Of a stretch of 64,000 nucleotides of DNA, positions 50,801-58,389 are shown piece after piece. The stretch comes from Diplonema japonicum (lineage: Eukaryota; Euglenozoa; Diplonemea; Diplonemida; Diplonemidae). Positions within the stretch are counted from its first letter, which is position 1. The number at the start of each line of letters is the position of its first letter. A program made the translations under genes and the position numbers. The DNA is taken from NCBI GenBank assembly GCA_964019335.1, contig OZ025734.1, forward strand, positions 310,001-374,000, given 5' to 3'. Under the pieces are notes generated by a model. It was not told where the DNA came from, searched no databases, and saw nothing but the letters and a program-made list of their open reading frames with translations.

Positions 50801-53800
50801 CGCAGTCGGGACACTTCAGCTCACACATTGTGCCCACATAGCCTGTGTCGCAAATGCATTTGCCCGAGCCTGCCTTTCCTTGGTCACATAAACCATGGTT
50901 GCTGCAGGGTACCAAATGACCCGCCGATGCTCCAGGGCACCAGTTTTGGCACTGCTGACCCCATCGAGGCCCGCTGCACATGTACTGCTGACAGTTGCTC
51001 CGGCCAACCAAGTCACACGCAGTGCCGCAGCGTACCTCAGCAGAACTACTGCATGTAATACAGACAGCAACAGCAGAGCCATTCAGTGCAGGGACACACT
51101 GCCCGAACCCGGAACAGGTTTGAGGCCCGCAACCCACGCAGGTTGCAGCCTCGGGACATTTGTATGAGCAGCCCGTTTCCACAGATGTATACTGCGGCAG
51201 GCACGTCGAGCAGTCAACACCAGTCCAGTAGCCTTGCTCGCGTGACGCGTGGCATTGACACCTCCCTGTGACCTGGTCACACGTGCCGTGCAGGGAACAC
51301 GGGGCAACAGCACCCCCTGAACACTCAATGTCGCACCCCGCTCCAGCCCAGCCACTCTGGCAGGTGCACGTTCCTGTAACTACGTCGCAAGTACTCACAA
51401 CACCTCTACCAGAGCACGGTACGCCATTGCCGCTCCCCGGGCAGGGGCTGGTGCAGCCTGGGCCCCAGTAGCCAACCATGCATGTCTGACATGATGTAAC
51501 AGAGTCCCAGTGGCCATTCATGCTGTCGCTGTGGCAGACACACACGGGTGCCTGAGTGGCGATATCCCATTCACACATGCCGTGTGTGTTGCAAATCCCT
51601 TCTGCGGTGTTCAGCCCAGGGCAGGGTGAGCCGCATGTGGCGCCCACCCAACCTTCGCTGCACGTGCAGTTGCCAAAGCCTATTTTCCCGTCGCTGCATA
51701 TGCCGTTCCCGGAGCAGGCGTATTCGTTCGTAGAAGGGCATGACTTGTCGCACAGGCTACCATAAAAGCCTACTTGGCACTCATTGCAGTCAGCCCCCAT
51801 CCATGCCTGCCCGGGGACAAGGCATACACATTGCCCATCACCTGTACGGCCTTCCTTGCAGATACCCCTTCCGTGGCAGATGCCCTCCGGAGTATTAAGC
51901 CCAGAGCAAGGCAAGATGCAATCCCTCTCGTAATAGTTCGGGGCGCACTCGTCACACCTAGCCCCCACCCAGTACCCGAATATGTTGTCGAACAGGCATG
52001 AACATGTTCCCGTTCCGTGTATCCCGTCCGAGCATGTCCCGTGCCCGCTGCAAGGGTTGCAGGCACCGCCAGGACACTCTTGGTCGCAGTTAAGTCCGAA
52101 ATATCCAACAGTGCATTCCTCACACGCTGTGCCACCCCAAGATCCCGTCGCACCGCCATTGTCGCATAAGCAGCTCCCCGTACTTGCTTCGCAGAATCCA
52201 TGCCCACTGCAGGTGTAACTAAAGCCGGGTGCGTGTCCCGGGCATGTCTCGTTGCACAACGGCAGGAAGAACGGTGTCTGGCATCTGTCGCAGACCACAC
52301 CGTCCCAGTAGCCACCGAGCCTTGATGCTTCGCATGTGCACGACCCGTCGGTCGGTGAACAGGTGCCGTGACCTGAACAGGGGTTCGCAGCGCCTCCGAA
52401 GCATTCGATAGTGCACCCGTCACCTGCGTAGCCAGGTAAACAGCTGCACAGTCCCGTTCCTGTATGCCCATCGCTGCAGATGCCTCTGTTGATTCCGCCG
52501 CACGGGTTGCCGATGTTGGCACCTGGGCAAGATTGTTCGCAGTACTGACTGCTGTACCCTACCTTGCACACGCAGACACCATCAACGTTGCAAACACCAC
52601 CGTCTGCCGCGTAGCAAGTGCTGCAGTCATGTTCACATGCCACGCCAGCTCTGCCTGGGTTGCAGATGCACCTCCCGCTGCCATACTCGCCTGAATCACA
52701 CGAGCCGTGTCCTGAACACACGAGGTCCAAGTTGGTAGGGCAAAAACACCCACAGACCCCCGCGCTGCATGTTGCGGGGTTGCCCCAGTTCTCAGCAGAT
52801 GGGCAGACCGCAAGCGCGCATTCCATAGTAGTTCTTCGGCAATCCGAACCACAATACCCGCCGATGCAACTGCAACCAGAGTCCCCGCACGAGCCATGAC
52901 CGAAGCACTCCCTGCCGTCGGAGTCCACTGCGCATACAGACAGGCAGCTGCCCCCTGACCAACCCAGCCCACAACTAGAGCAGTCTGTGCCGGCCCAGTA
53001 GCCTGAATCAGGTCCGCTATAACACGTGCATCTACCGTTGGTACCGCACTCACCATGCCCGTCGCACACCGTGTCTGGCATTCCCGGGCACATGATTTCA
53101 CATGCTGTTCCACCCCATCCGACGTCACAGCTGCACTTGCCAGTCCCCAAGAAGCCTGCATCGCACCTACCGTTACCAGAACATGCGGCACCACCAGGGC
53201 ACCTGTGTTCGCACTGCAGTCCGTAGTAGTCAGCACTGCACACATCACAGTCCCTCATGGCATCCCATCCCTCAGACACGCATGTGCATGTGCCATCGCC
53301 GAACACCGTGTCGTTGCAGATGCCGTGGCCATAACAAGGCTCACCTACTACTAGCAAACCGGGGCATGGTGTGCACAGCGAACCAGTGAAGTTGGTGGCA
53401 CAGGACGTGCAATGACCTGTTCCGTTCATGCCATAATCGCAAATCCCTTCTGAGGGACACAAACAAGGCTGTACACAGTCGAGTCCGAAGTATCCTTCTT
53501 TGCACCTCTCGCAATCCACACCGTCCCAGTGTCCTGTTATCTGTGAGCTCATGCATATGCATTCTGCAGCGTGAGTGCAAACGCCGTGGCCTGAGCATCC
53601 CTTTTCACCAGGCTTCCCACACATCGGACGGAAGAACAGCAGCACCCTTTCCGTGCTCCATTCACCGTTCATCTCGATTGTAACTGGTGACTGCATGGTC
53701 GTGGATCTCGGGTAGTCCCCGCACAGCAGCCGTCCTTCATCCAGGTACGTCTGTGTCCCGCAGCGCTCACCGTTGATATGCACGTGAATAGTGTCAGTGG

Positions 53801-56030
53801 AGGAGAAATTCCCCCCGATTACGGTGAGAAGCTGCTCACCACGTACACGGCAGCCTTCAGCAGGGCAGCCCTCCACTGCTGTGACGTACGGGACGCGCCT
53901 GAAGGTCACGTAGGTGTTGATACGGCTTACCTCTTCGCCGATGATGAGGGACAGCTGGAGCTCAGGGTTCGAGGTATGGTACAGCTCTGGCACACGTTCT
54001 TTGAGATCATACAAATCGCAGAAGGCGTGCGACGTATTGACCACGAGAAACCTGTCGCACTCAATGCCAGAGATGAGCAGGCGGCGTCGTGTGTAGGGCG
54101 TCACTAAGGTGTCGAACCCACGCCCTGTGATCGTGATGGGTCCGTCTTGCGAAGGGCAGAGGCCACCGGGTAAGGAACAAAACGCATCGTGCAGCACGGG
54201 CCGTTCGAGGAACGACACAGTAACTAACGGTGGCGAGGTGAAGACGGCGGCGTTGATGGCAACAACGATGCGCGACGAGATGCCCGACATGTCGTAGCCG
54301 GTGAGGTTGCAGTACATTCTGGAGAAGCTGGTCATCTGTAAGTCTCTGGTGGTGTTTAGGTCGCAGGGAAGGCCGGCCACGTTGGCATGCGTCACAGTGT
54401 GCAGGTTGTACCCGTGGATGGTGAGGAGCGTCTCGCCGTTTGTAGGGCATCGCGTCGTAGCCCTTCCAAAGTCGTAGCATCCCGTGACGGCGTTGATCTC
54501 AGGCTTCAGGATCCAAGTCAGTTTCGCCTCGACTGGGAACGTCACACCGCCCACTGCGAGAGTTACCCCGTACTTCCCGCTCTGCCACAATCCGAGTGGT
54601 TCGCACTTGATTGTCTGTGCCCCATCCCGGTACCCTATGTCTCGCACAGCACACGTCCAGTTCCCCAAGGAGCTGTTCTCGGTTACGGGGAACCCTGTTT
54701 CGTCTATTGCGAACAGCCGGATGTCGTAGTCTTCAGGTGTCTCAGCGTACCAAGTGCCCTGCACGTGCATGTAGGTCTCAAACACGCACGACCCTTCGTT
54801 GGTGCACGCGTTTTCGTTGCTCACCCACACCCTCCTCCCTGTGTAGTCATTGCACGCTGTGTATGTCTGTGACCCGAAGCCCTTCTCGATCTCCCCTTTC
54901 GTGCAAAGCTTGTACCCCCTTGTGTTGCACATTGTGTTCGCAGCCTCCCACGTCATGTAGTTGTTGCAACCCCCTGCCGTGTCCCCGTTCACCGCCCCGC
55001 CGCCTATCGTGCAGCAAGCGTGGCGCATTCTAACATCTGCCGTGGTGCACTGCACAGGTGTGTCTGTTATCTGCGAGGCGTCCGCTGCCATCGTCAGCCT
55101 GTGCGGGCCGGGTAGGGTCGAGTACGGCCCAGGGTACTGCGGCCAAGTGTAGTCGCCGCACGAGATGCTCAAGAATTCCCCGTAGTAAGGCGGTATGGTC
55201 AGCGTCACGTTACCCGCCCCTACGAGGGACCCCCACATGATGGTGGGTGTATAGACACCGGGCACGGACCCCAGACGAGGGGACCCCGGCGGGGGGAAAT
55301 AAAGATCGCATTTGAGGTAGTTCTTGTAGTCAGAACCACGGAACGCCAGGATGTTGGTGCAAGGGGCACCAATACGCTCGGACGTGCCCCACTGCACGGC
55401 GTAGTCGTCTGCGGCAAGGAAGCTGGACGGGTAGTCGTATCCTTGCGTTGGGAAGTGACGCCCCGTGAAGGTGATGGCAACAGGCGTCGTGGTGCATGTG
55501 ATGTGCTCGCCCGTATCGTCATCATAAGTACATGCAGAGGTGTCATTGAAAGACACACCAGTGACGATGGGAGGCCCGAAGTGAACGGCACTGGGACCCG
55601 TCACGTTCACACCGTTACTATCAATGACTGTAACAAGGGCAGAAAAGCCACTAGGCATAACGTAGCCAGAACATATGAGGCGGTAGTAGAAAGTGTCGTC
55701 CCAAATGGCATAGGTGTTGGCGGACACTGCCTCGCACTGTGACTCACCGATGAGTACGGTGTGTCCTGAAGGGCCGAAGCCTCTTCCGAAGATGGTTAGT
55801 GGTGGAGGCGGGGTGACCCTCGCGTCGCAGAATGTTGCGGTGCCCGCCTCTCCACCCTCGCACCCCGTTACAACGTCCACTCTCATCTCTTTGTCACTGC
55901 ACACTGCCATTCCTTCCTGGTTTCTGCACCGCCTCAGCAGCTCCCTTTCCAATGATGTTAGCTCTTCCATAACATCATCCCCGCACACGTACAGTCCCAC
56001 CAAGGCTACAGCCGTGGTTACCTTTAGCAT
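44802..56030 (-). CDS. Giant EGF/IPT-repeat polytopic membrane protein
   Basis: 3742 codons in one exon from ATG 56030 (the frame extends two codons further without an ATG). The signal peptide is MLKVTTAVALVGLYVCG. Residues about 70-800 hold IPT/TIG-type domains (LTIFGRGFG, ITITGRGF, LLTVIGGNF). About 800-2050 is a row of some two dozen EGF-like modules (CSGHGTC..GTG.CSC pattern). About 2050-2450 is beta-rich, followed by more IPT units (VTVLGKGF, VTVSGYGF). A Cys-rich module (CKPCPVGGMCDG) lies near 2880. About seven transmembrane helices lie between 2985 and 3505. An EF-hand (DEDGDGDVTFME) is near 3520-3535, and the cytoplasmic tail is Ser/Pro-rich. This predicts a surface adhesion or sensory receptor with calcium-responsive tail. 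No ligand can be named. Confidence 0.87.
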   Translation of the reverse strand: MLKVTTAVALVGLYVCGDDVMEELTSLERELLRRCRNQEGMAVCSDKEMRVDVVTGCEGGEAGTATFCDARVTPPPPLTIFGRGFGPSGHTVLIGESQCEAVSANTYAIWDDTFYYRLICSGYVMPSGFSALVTVIDSNGVNVTGPSAVHFGPPIVTGVSFNDTSACTYDDDTGEHITCTTTPVAITFTGRHFPTQGYDYPSSFLAADDYAVQWGTSERIGAPCTNILAFRGSDYKNYLKCDLYFPPPGSPRLGSVPGVYTPTIMWGSLVGAGNVTLTIPPYYGEFLSISCGDYTWPQYPGPYSTLPGPHRLTMAADASQITDTPVQCTTADVRMRHACCTIGGGAVNGDTAGGCNNYMTWEAANTMCNTRGYKLCTKGEIEKGFGSQTYTACNDYTGRRVWVSNENACTNEGSCVFETYMHVQGTWYAETPEDYDIRLFAIDETGFPVTENSSLGNWTCAVRDIGYRDGAQTIKCEPLGLWQSGKYGVTLAVGGVTFPVEAKLTWILKPEINAVTGCYDFGRATTRCPTNGETLLTIHGYNLHTVTHANVAGLPCDLNTTRDLQMTSFSRMYCNLTGYDMSGISSRIVVAINAAVFTSPPLVTVSFLERPVLHDAFCSLPGGLCPSQDGPITITGRGFDTLVTPYTRRRLLISGIECDRFLVVNTSHAFCDLYDLKERVPELYHTSNPELQLSLIIGEEVSRINTYVTFRRVPYVTAVEGCPAEGCRVRGEQLLTVIGGNFSSTDTIHVHINGERCGTQTYLDEGRLLCGDYPRSTTMQSPVTIEMNGEWSTERVLLFFRPMCGKPGEKGCSGHGVCTHAAECICMSSQITGHWDGVDCERCKEGYFGLDCVQPCLCPSEGICDYGMNGTGHCTSCATNFTGSLCTPCPGLLVVGEPCYGHGICNDTVFGDGTCTCVSEGWDAMRDCDVCSADYYGLQCEHRCPGGAACSGNGRCDAGFLGTGKCSCDVGWGGTACEIMCPGMPDTVCDGHGECGTNGRCTCYSGPDSGYWAGTDCSSCGLGWSGGSCLSVCAVDSDGRECFGHGSCGDSGCSCIGGYCGSDCRRTTMECALAVCPSAENWGNPATCSAGVCGCFCPTNLDLVCSGHGSCDSGEYGSGRCICNPGRAGVACEHDCSTCYAADGGVCNVDGVCVCKVGYSSQYCEQSCPGANIGNPCGGINRGICSDGHTGTGLCSCLPGYAGDGCTIECFGGAANPCSGHGTCSPTDGSCTCEASRLGGYWDGVVCDRCQTPFFLPLCNETCPGHAPGFSYTCSGHGFCEASTGSCLCDNGGATGSWGGTACEECTVGYFGLNCDQECPGGACNPCSGHGTCSDGIHGTGTCSCLFDNIFGYWVGARCDECAPNYYERDCILPCSGLNTPEGICHGRGICKEGRTGDGQCVCLVPGQAWMGADCNECQVGFYGSLCDKSCPSTNEYACSGNGICSDGKIGFGNCTCSEGWVGATCGSPCPGLNTAEGICNTHGMCEWDIATQAPVCVCHSDSMNGHWDSVTSCQTCMVGYWGPGCTSPCPGSGNGVPCSGRGVVSTCDVVTGTCTCQSGWAGAGCDIECSGGAVAPCSLHGTCDQVTGRCQCHASREQGYWTGVDCSTCLPQYTSVETGCSYKCPEAATCVGCGPQTCSGFGQCVPALNGSAVAVCITCSSSAEVRCGTACDLVGRSNCQQYMCSGPRWGQQCQNWCPGASAGHLVPCSNHGLCDQGKAGSGKCICDTGYVGTMCELKCPDCVLGQGSCNNQGTCTCLPGFASALCDVECPGSFRSPCGAYNSTLLKYELHGVCNDGATGDGKCTCDTGWRGSDCNTRCDGILPNGIPCNGNGICLQYDPLCACSQGLPGYWANDATGSCTVCASGWVGENCTQPCINGATKGKECICHQGYYGPMCDAECLGYTVYARRIRHCNANGVCSDGNTGTGQCTCDPDYFGEACQTYCKVEIHCQQYRRDAVNCGANRCECIRNSTHGYWGGDLCERCEAGFWGSKCLQHCSCSGNMYMCNQLTGACSCYADPVNGYFAGTSCDRCKAGYIGISCQSVDVGITRSGSALSAPASISYKDTGTAITIYDPLVNWVMVTSTPIAVFVLSGGALQYSKTYSASVDFNKKIIGSELKSSTVDLIAEGGFGGVELLVLWRANLTIKSTLQLFAASREHAVLSRYAQLQSVPVLKETLAVGDLWCFIYETVDSLELRFAKNTILHTQSLQAYNTFVFAYSDGAYIAVAGALDGQHGLTAMLTDSTTGAIVSVVDWKDTPGLSQLHGDISYESFFATGDWWYVAVRDRDYLKLVRVNKLELFKVPPVTMVDCAMSNNCTDVMQTTGTWKVTKLQVELGSGSGYVSVVPIVDGKEEPAWMYRFSTSPLRVTGSLQFTYYAGQAEAVHDFTISNSSHALYALSSSLSNVRLVTLNTYYVEAVVPNVADARGGTPVTVLGKGFPTLSGGELPLCRVGTQQMEVLRYNATSVVCMTVNHSNAGCSGSPVDVSFAGPERYTSNNNAKLRRVFSATPVAAVPAKGLTTGGAVVTVSGYGFDFGGYLMCSFYDDTHHTTVPAVYLSSNLATCVQPAWFRSSTKGSSFLKLSQDGSLESVRKVPYEVVGSITELRVTKNGTEDTYIKLPSMSVSTFPLLDIKSIDASKHAIYPLMQEELHVTVSHRVNCITSVVVNQQSIVTTLNYHGAVKLHGISGMPYVSLGKGQAVLGGLHLQRPKAAICELTFEVYSALPGLARSEGPRIRQKYKFEVTAGSGSVLRIIKEPDRIVNPARQLAAPVVELLDNADNPVAPSVTMVLQAEVISNQAEKEFNDSNVGQKWIFRPDSFTNLFVCSCERITMAHALYGVEYSIEFSMPSSPEVAPVVTSPLVRANCLPGEYAVLFTPDCKPCPVGGMCDGTWTIRVSKGHWRWPLTDVPALLDIANADQRAVVYDHYTTFYKCWPSSACTGPSDVTEAPQCRVGHLNTSILCMDCQSGYGFSGDICQKCNPLWLDIILFFLICLAVVVVVGGVMYTTYIDNVKGVKSVGFIQMKQVLSWLQMVAASSDGKTQWPSGMSGFYSLIKKVFSLHTGIGPISCLFDSNYYDIWLFMMLLPVVVTVLLWVGGVAVQLYQALKTKEEDDVKSSLTFDTDITFLLEDSEKESDGGHVPALITDIVGYLIPNTALSKKEEERKTEMMSKRKSQMANLARGFVMPNFPDLFRGTESQLLVALVTKAPPTDVTLIPTGAGLTFVPPVFAFTSETSEVHFSVVGHILGEHDVIFRVTGTDRRYYPAPEPSTVIIFDEWKTGLHDKVSCSLIVFFFFMYPLMLSIMAGLFPCSQIGPHGDYYLKADPRVQCYTTRWWSYVVGNIVCFCVYCLAIPGACIYYMYLNSWCLEHTSVRTKVGFLFRGLKPDYWYWEFVVMTRKLLVVIIGTFTSSLWNKIYIVQWVIGFFLFLNLVLHPFIAEANHSTETLILTSQVITMNIALIYFTDGLAEHVNLMAKLALITVNLLTVLALVLCYFWIWKTLFVLQGKHRRFQTALLGAFDEDGDGDVTFMEIFAVMKNNIIDTWCALMGKKKNKTREWLKGVESQQKVGLASLAAAASVLPYRQQYFVERTMQGTKDISDHILNPLEMELTTEQWLDMKQQTAAQPVVTLPDVEEEGAEETNDVPQDNEVVPPLSVEPPPTPTFSRSRPNPAANYIRMLEGPENVPKSRLRKSLSIQSFMRRGSQRSTPEGTPRSARDREGSAEVSISPPQSPAVSTKGLM

Positions 56031-56752
56031 TACCACGCATAGGGCGGGGGTGCTCCTTTTTTTTTTTTTTTTTTTTTTTTGTAAGCGTTTTAGATAGAAT
56101 AAATCAATATGAACTAGTGGTTAAGAACCCCAAGTAATTCTAAGCTGAAGAAAAAGAGGGGGGGGGGGGACGGGGGATGGGGGATAATTCACAAAAAAAG
56201 AAAGAAGAAAAAAAAGGGGTAAAAATAGGGTTGTAAAGTAGAAGTTCCTATCAAATCTTCTTTTATTTTTTATTTTATTTTTTTTATTATTTTTTTTTTT
56301 TTCAATTCACTCGTTTCTTTTTTTTTTTCTCTTTTTTTTTTTTTTCTCTTTGTGTTCTGGTTCGACGGACAGGGCGTTAATTTTGACAGCCTTCCTCCGT
56401 CTTCCCTTCGGCAATGGTTTTATCGGTGCCTGCACACCCCCTACCAATCCTTGCTACGCTCTCAGGTCTTCGAGTGGTAGAAGTGGTACATGCCTTGTAA
56501 GATGCTTCTCATTAGGCCACATTGTTACTTTGGCACTCTTGAACTAGGCCAGCGCAACAAAGAAAGAATTGGTGATTTCTTTTTTCTTCTTCTTTTTTTT
56601 TTTTTTTTTTTGAAAAAAAGTTCACAAAAGGTTTCCCAAAAGCAAAACAAAAAAAAAAAAAAAAAGGATAAAAAGAGGCAACTGGTAGCCCCTGCACAAG
56701 CACGTGTCTACTTGATACACAAAAATGAAAAAAAAGAAATTCTATTCCACGC
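56031..56752. other. Intergenic DNA, no resolved gene
   Basis: A and T runs flank a mixed segment (56355-56575). On the minus strand this contains ATG TGG CCT... (22 codons) and another open stretch (GRRRKAVKINALSVEP), but no splice pair joins them in frame. The right part holds one copy of the dispersed CCTGCACAAGCA / TCTACTTGAT repeat (56690-56718). Confidence 0.5.
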
Positions 56753-57886
56753 CTATGTACCGGCAAGGCTTTTAGGTGCTGGCTGAATATTTCTGAGCGG
56801 GTTGAGGGCCTCAGCTACACCGAAGAGAGAGTTGATGGCCGCGGGCGAGTCGTCCGTGGGGTCTGTGGTGGCAATGTACCGCGAGATGACGGTTTCTATG
56901 GGTGAAGTAGGCTCAATGTTTTGCTTCAACTCGTCACGCAGACAGGAGGCTAGCTGCGCTTTGGTTAGATAAGGGTGCTTTGCCTCGTATGTGGAGTACA
57001 TCCTTCGCAGATCTTCCTTCACGGTTTCCTCGATGGCGGGACCCGGTGCTCTCGGTGCATATTCACTTTCTCTGTCTTGCCTGTTCATTGTAGGCGCACC
57101 TAACCCCACAGCTGTGAAGCTGCCTGGTGGTGCACCATGCGGCACGGCGGCAGCTGCACGAACATCGAAAACCAAGTGAAGCCAATCAGTAACATAACGT
57201 AAGTATGCAAACCAAGGTGCTAGAAGTGCGCAGGCAACGGTCATGAAAAGCGACGTGCCTTGGAAGAAGTTCTGCAGCCCCACATCGACAAAAGCGTTGA
57301 ACTCAACAACAAAGATCGGGAGGTCGTGCGTTGCCCACATGAAGAGAACTGCCAAGTACCGCTTCCCCTTCGCTTGCCGTTCAGTAAGCCCGCCTCGTAT
57401 AGTCAGGAACAACATGTGGGAGACAATCCCAGCAAACACAATACACCCCAACGTGAGGATGGCGGCGAAGGCGTTGATCGATGACCGCGACAGCTCGTCG
57501 TCCCTGTGCCGGAACCACTCTGTGTAGCACATGGCGCCCGTCAGTAGCTGTGCTAGGAAAAAGCAGAGTAGATAGAAAGAAAGCATCGACCCTTGTGGTG
57601 TCTCTGTATTCACACCGATGTCTACAGGCAGCCCGAAGTACCCTCGCGAGCCATGCGTCCTCACTGGCCGTGATCTCCCGCTGACGACGGACGTCAGTGC
57701 ACGCGACGCACGCCAACCTGACGATACCAACGATGTGCCGCCATTGTCTTGTATGACAGGTTGTTGCTGTGGGGTTGGTAGTGGAGTGGGTATCGGTGTT
57801 GGGGCGGTGATCTCCTTTATCTCGTTGTTCTCGATTTCTATGAGTTCTGTGGACGACTGTGCGAGAAGGCCGCCTCCGGCTTCCAT
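56753..57886 (-). CDS. Four-helix membrane protein of unknown function
   Basis: 377 aa from ATG 57886 (MEAGGGLLAQSS). A cytoplasmic-looking N-terminus with Pro/Thr repeats (PTPIPTPLPTPQQQ) precedes four predicted transmembrane helices at about 100-125, 137-163, 178-200 and 212-232. A soluble C-terminal tail follows with a charged segment (EETVKEDLRRMYSTYEAKHP). A C-rich 5' leader with CGCACACAG (AG at 57905-57904) gives a candidate SL acceptor 17 nt before the ATG. The topology recalls small polytopic proteins of endomembranes, but no family signature is seen. It is transcribed just upstream of the giant receptor-like gene; a functional link is not shown. Confidence 0.72.
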   Translation of the reverse strand: MEAGGGLLAQSSTELIEIENNEIKEITAPTPIPTPLPTPQQQPVIQDNGGTSLVSSGWRASRALTSVVSGRSRPVRTHGSRGYFGLPVDIGVNTETPQGSMLSFYLLCFFLAQLLTGAMCYTEWFRHRDDELSRSSINAFAAILTLGCIVFAGIVSHMLFLTIRGGLTERQAKGKRYLAVLFMWATHDLPIFVVEFNAFVDVGLQNFFQGTSLFMTVACALLAPWFAYLRYVTDWLHLVFDVRAAAAVPHGAPPGSFTAVGLGAPTMNRQDRESEYAPRAPGPAIEETVKEDLRRMYSTYEAKHPYLTKAQLASCLRDELKQNIEPTSPIETVISRYIATTDPTDDSPAAINSLFGVAEALNPLRNIQPAPKSLAGT

Positions 57887-57967
57887 TTGGCACCCCCCCC
57901 CACCTGTGTGCGTTGGTGTCGTGAGAAAGGACGGGAAGAAGAGAGGAAGAAAGAAACTAATGTTTCT

Positions 57968-58324
57968 CTACTCTGAAGGCTCGCCAGCACAGTAGCCTAC
58001 AACCTGCGTGTGCACTTCTTGCACATCGCCAGCCCATTCTGGCACGCGCACCAACTCGGCTTTCCTCACCCCTATCACTTGTGGGGTCTCTTCCGGTATC
58101 GCCCCATCCCACTCTGCGACTCTTGCCAGCTGCGGCATCTTTGTGCCGGACAGAAAGAGACTGTTGGTGACTTTATTTAAAAATGGAACTGTGGGCCTGT
58201 GTAACCCCAAGGACCTCTGAGGAAAGGGCGGGGACACTTAGCGGATCTGAAGGGTTAAAAAGAAAGAAAAGGAATAATAATACGAGAAAAGTAACTTACT
58301 GGTGAGGCAAAAGGGAGCGACCAT
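57968..58324 (-). CDS. Small 81-residue protein with two short repeats, probably two exons
   Basis: Proposed exon 1 is 58324-58300 (MVAPFCLT plus one base). The 111-nt intron is 58299-58189 (GTAAGT...GCCCACAG) and exon 2 is 58188-57968. The spliced frame runs MVAPFCLT-I-PFLNKVTNSLF... and contains two related segments, ARVAEWDGAIPE and VRVPEWAGDVQE. If the intron is not used, translation could start at ATG 58138 and give 56 aa. It lies 65 nt after the C2/kelch stop and 81 nt before the next start, which fits a compact polycistronic unit. No family recognised. Confidence 0.55.
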
Positions 58325-58389
58325 TTTCAGGTCAAGGAGGGGAGGGGGGTATAGGATACTTATGACTTGTGTAAATGAATAGAAAGATG

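Larger units (their letters stand above)
10693..56718. repeat. Dispersed short repeat, four copies
   Basis: The motif CCTGCACAAGCA followed by TCTACTTGATTACAGGGG and GCGC occurs at 10693-10721 (second half only), 11941-11985, 21138-21179 and 56690-56718 (truncated). All are in plus orientation and in intergenic DNA. They may be ends of a retroposon family; no promoter box is identified. Confidence 0.7.

Noticed and set aside
56355-56575. A small two-exon gene on the minus strand
   Set aside because: The two open stretches cannot be joined in frame by any GT-AG pair that I could find.
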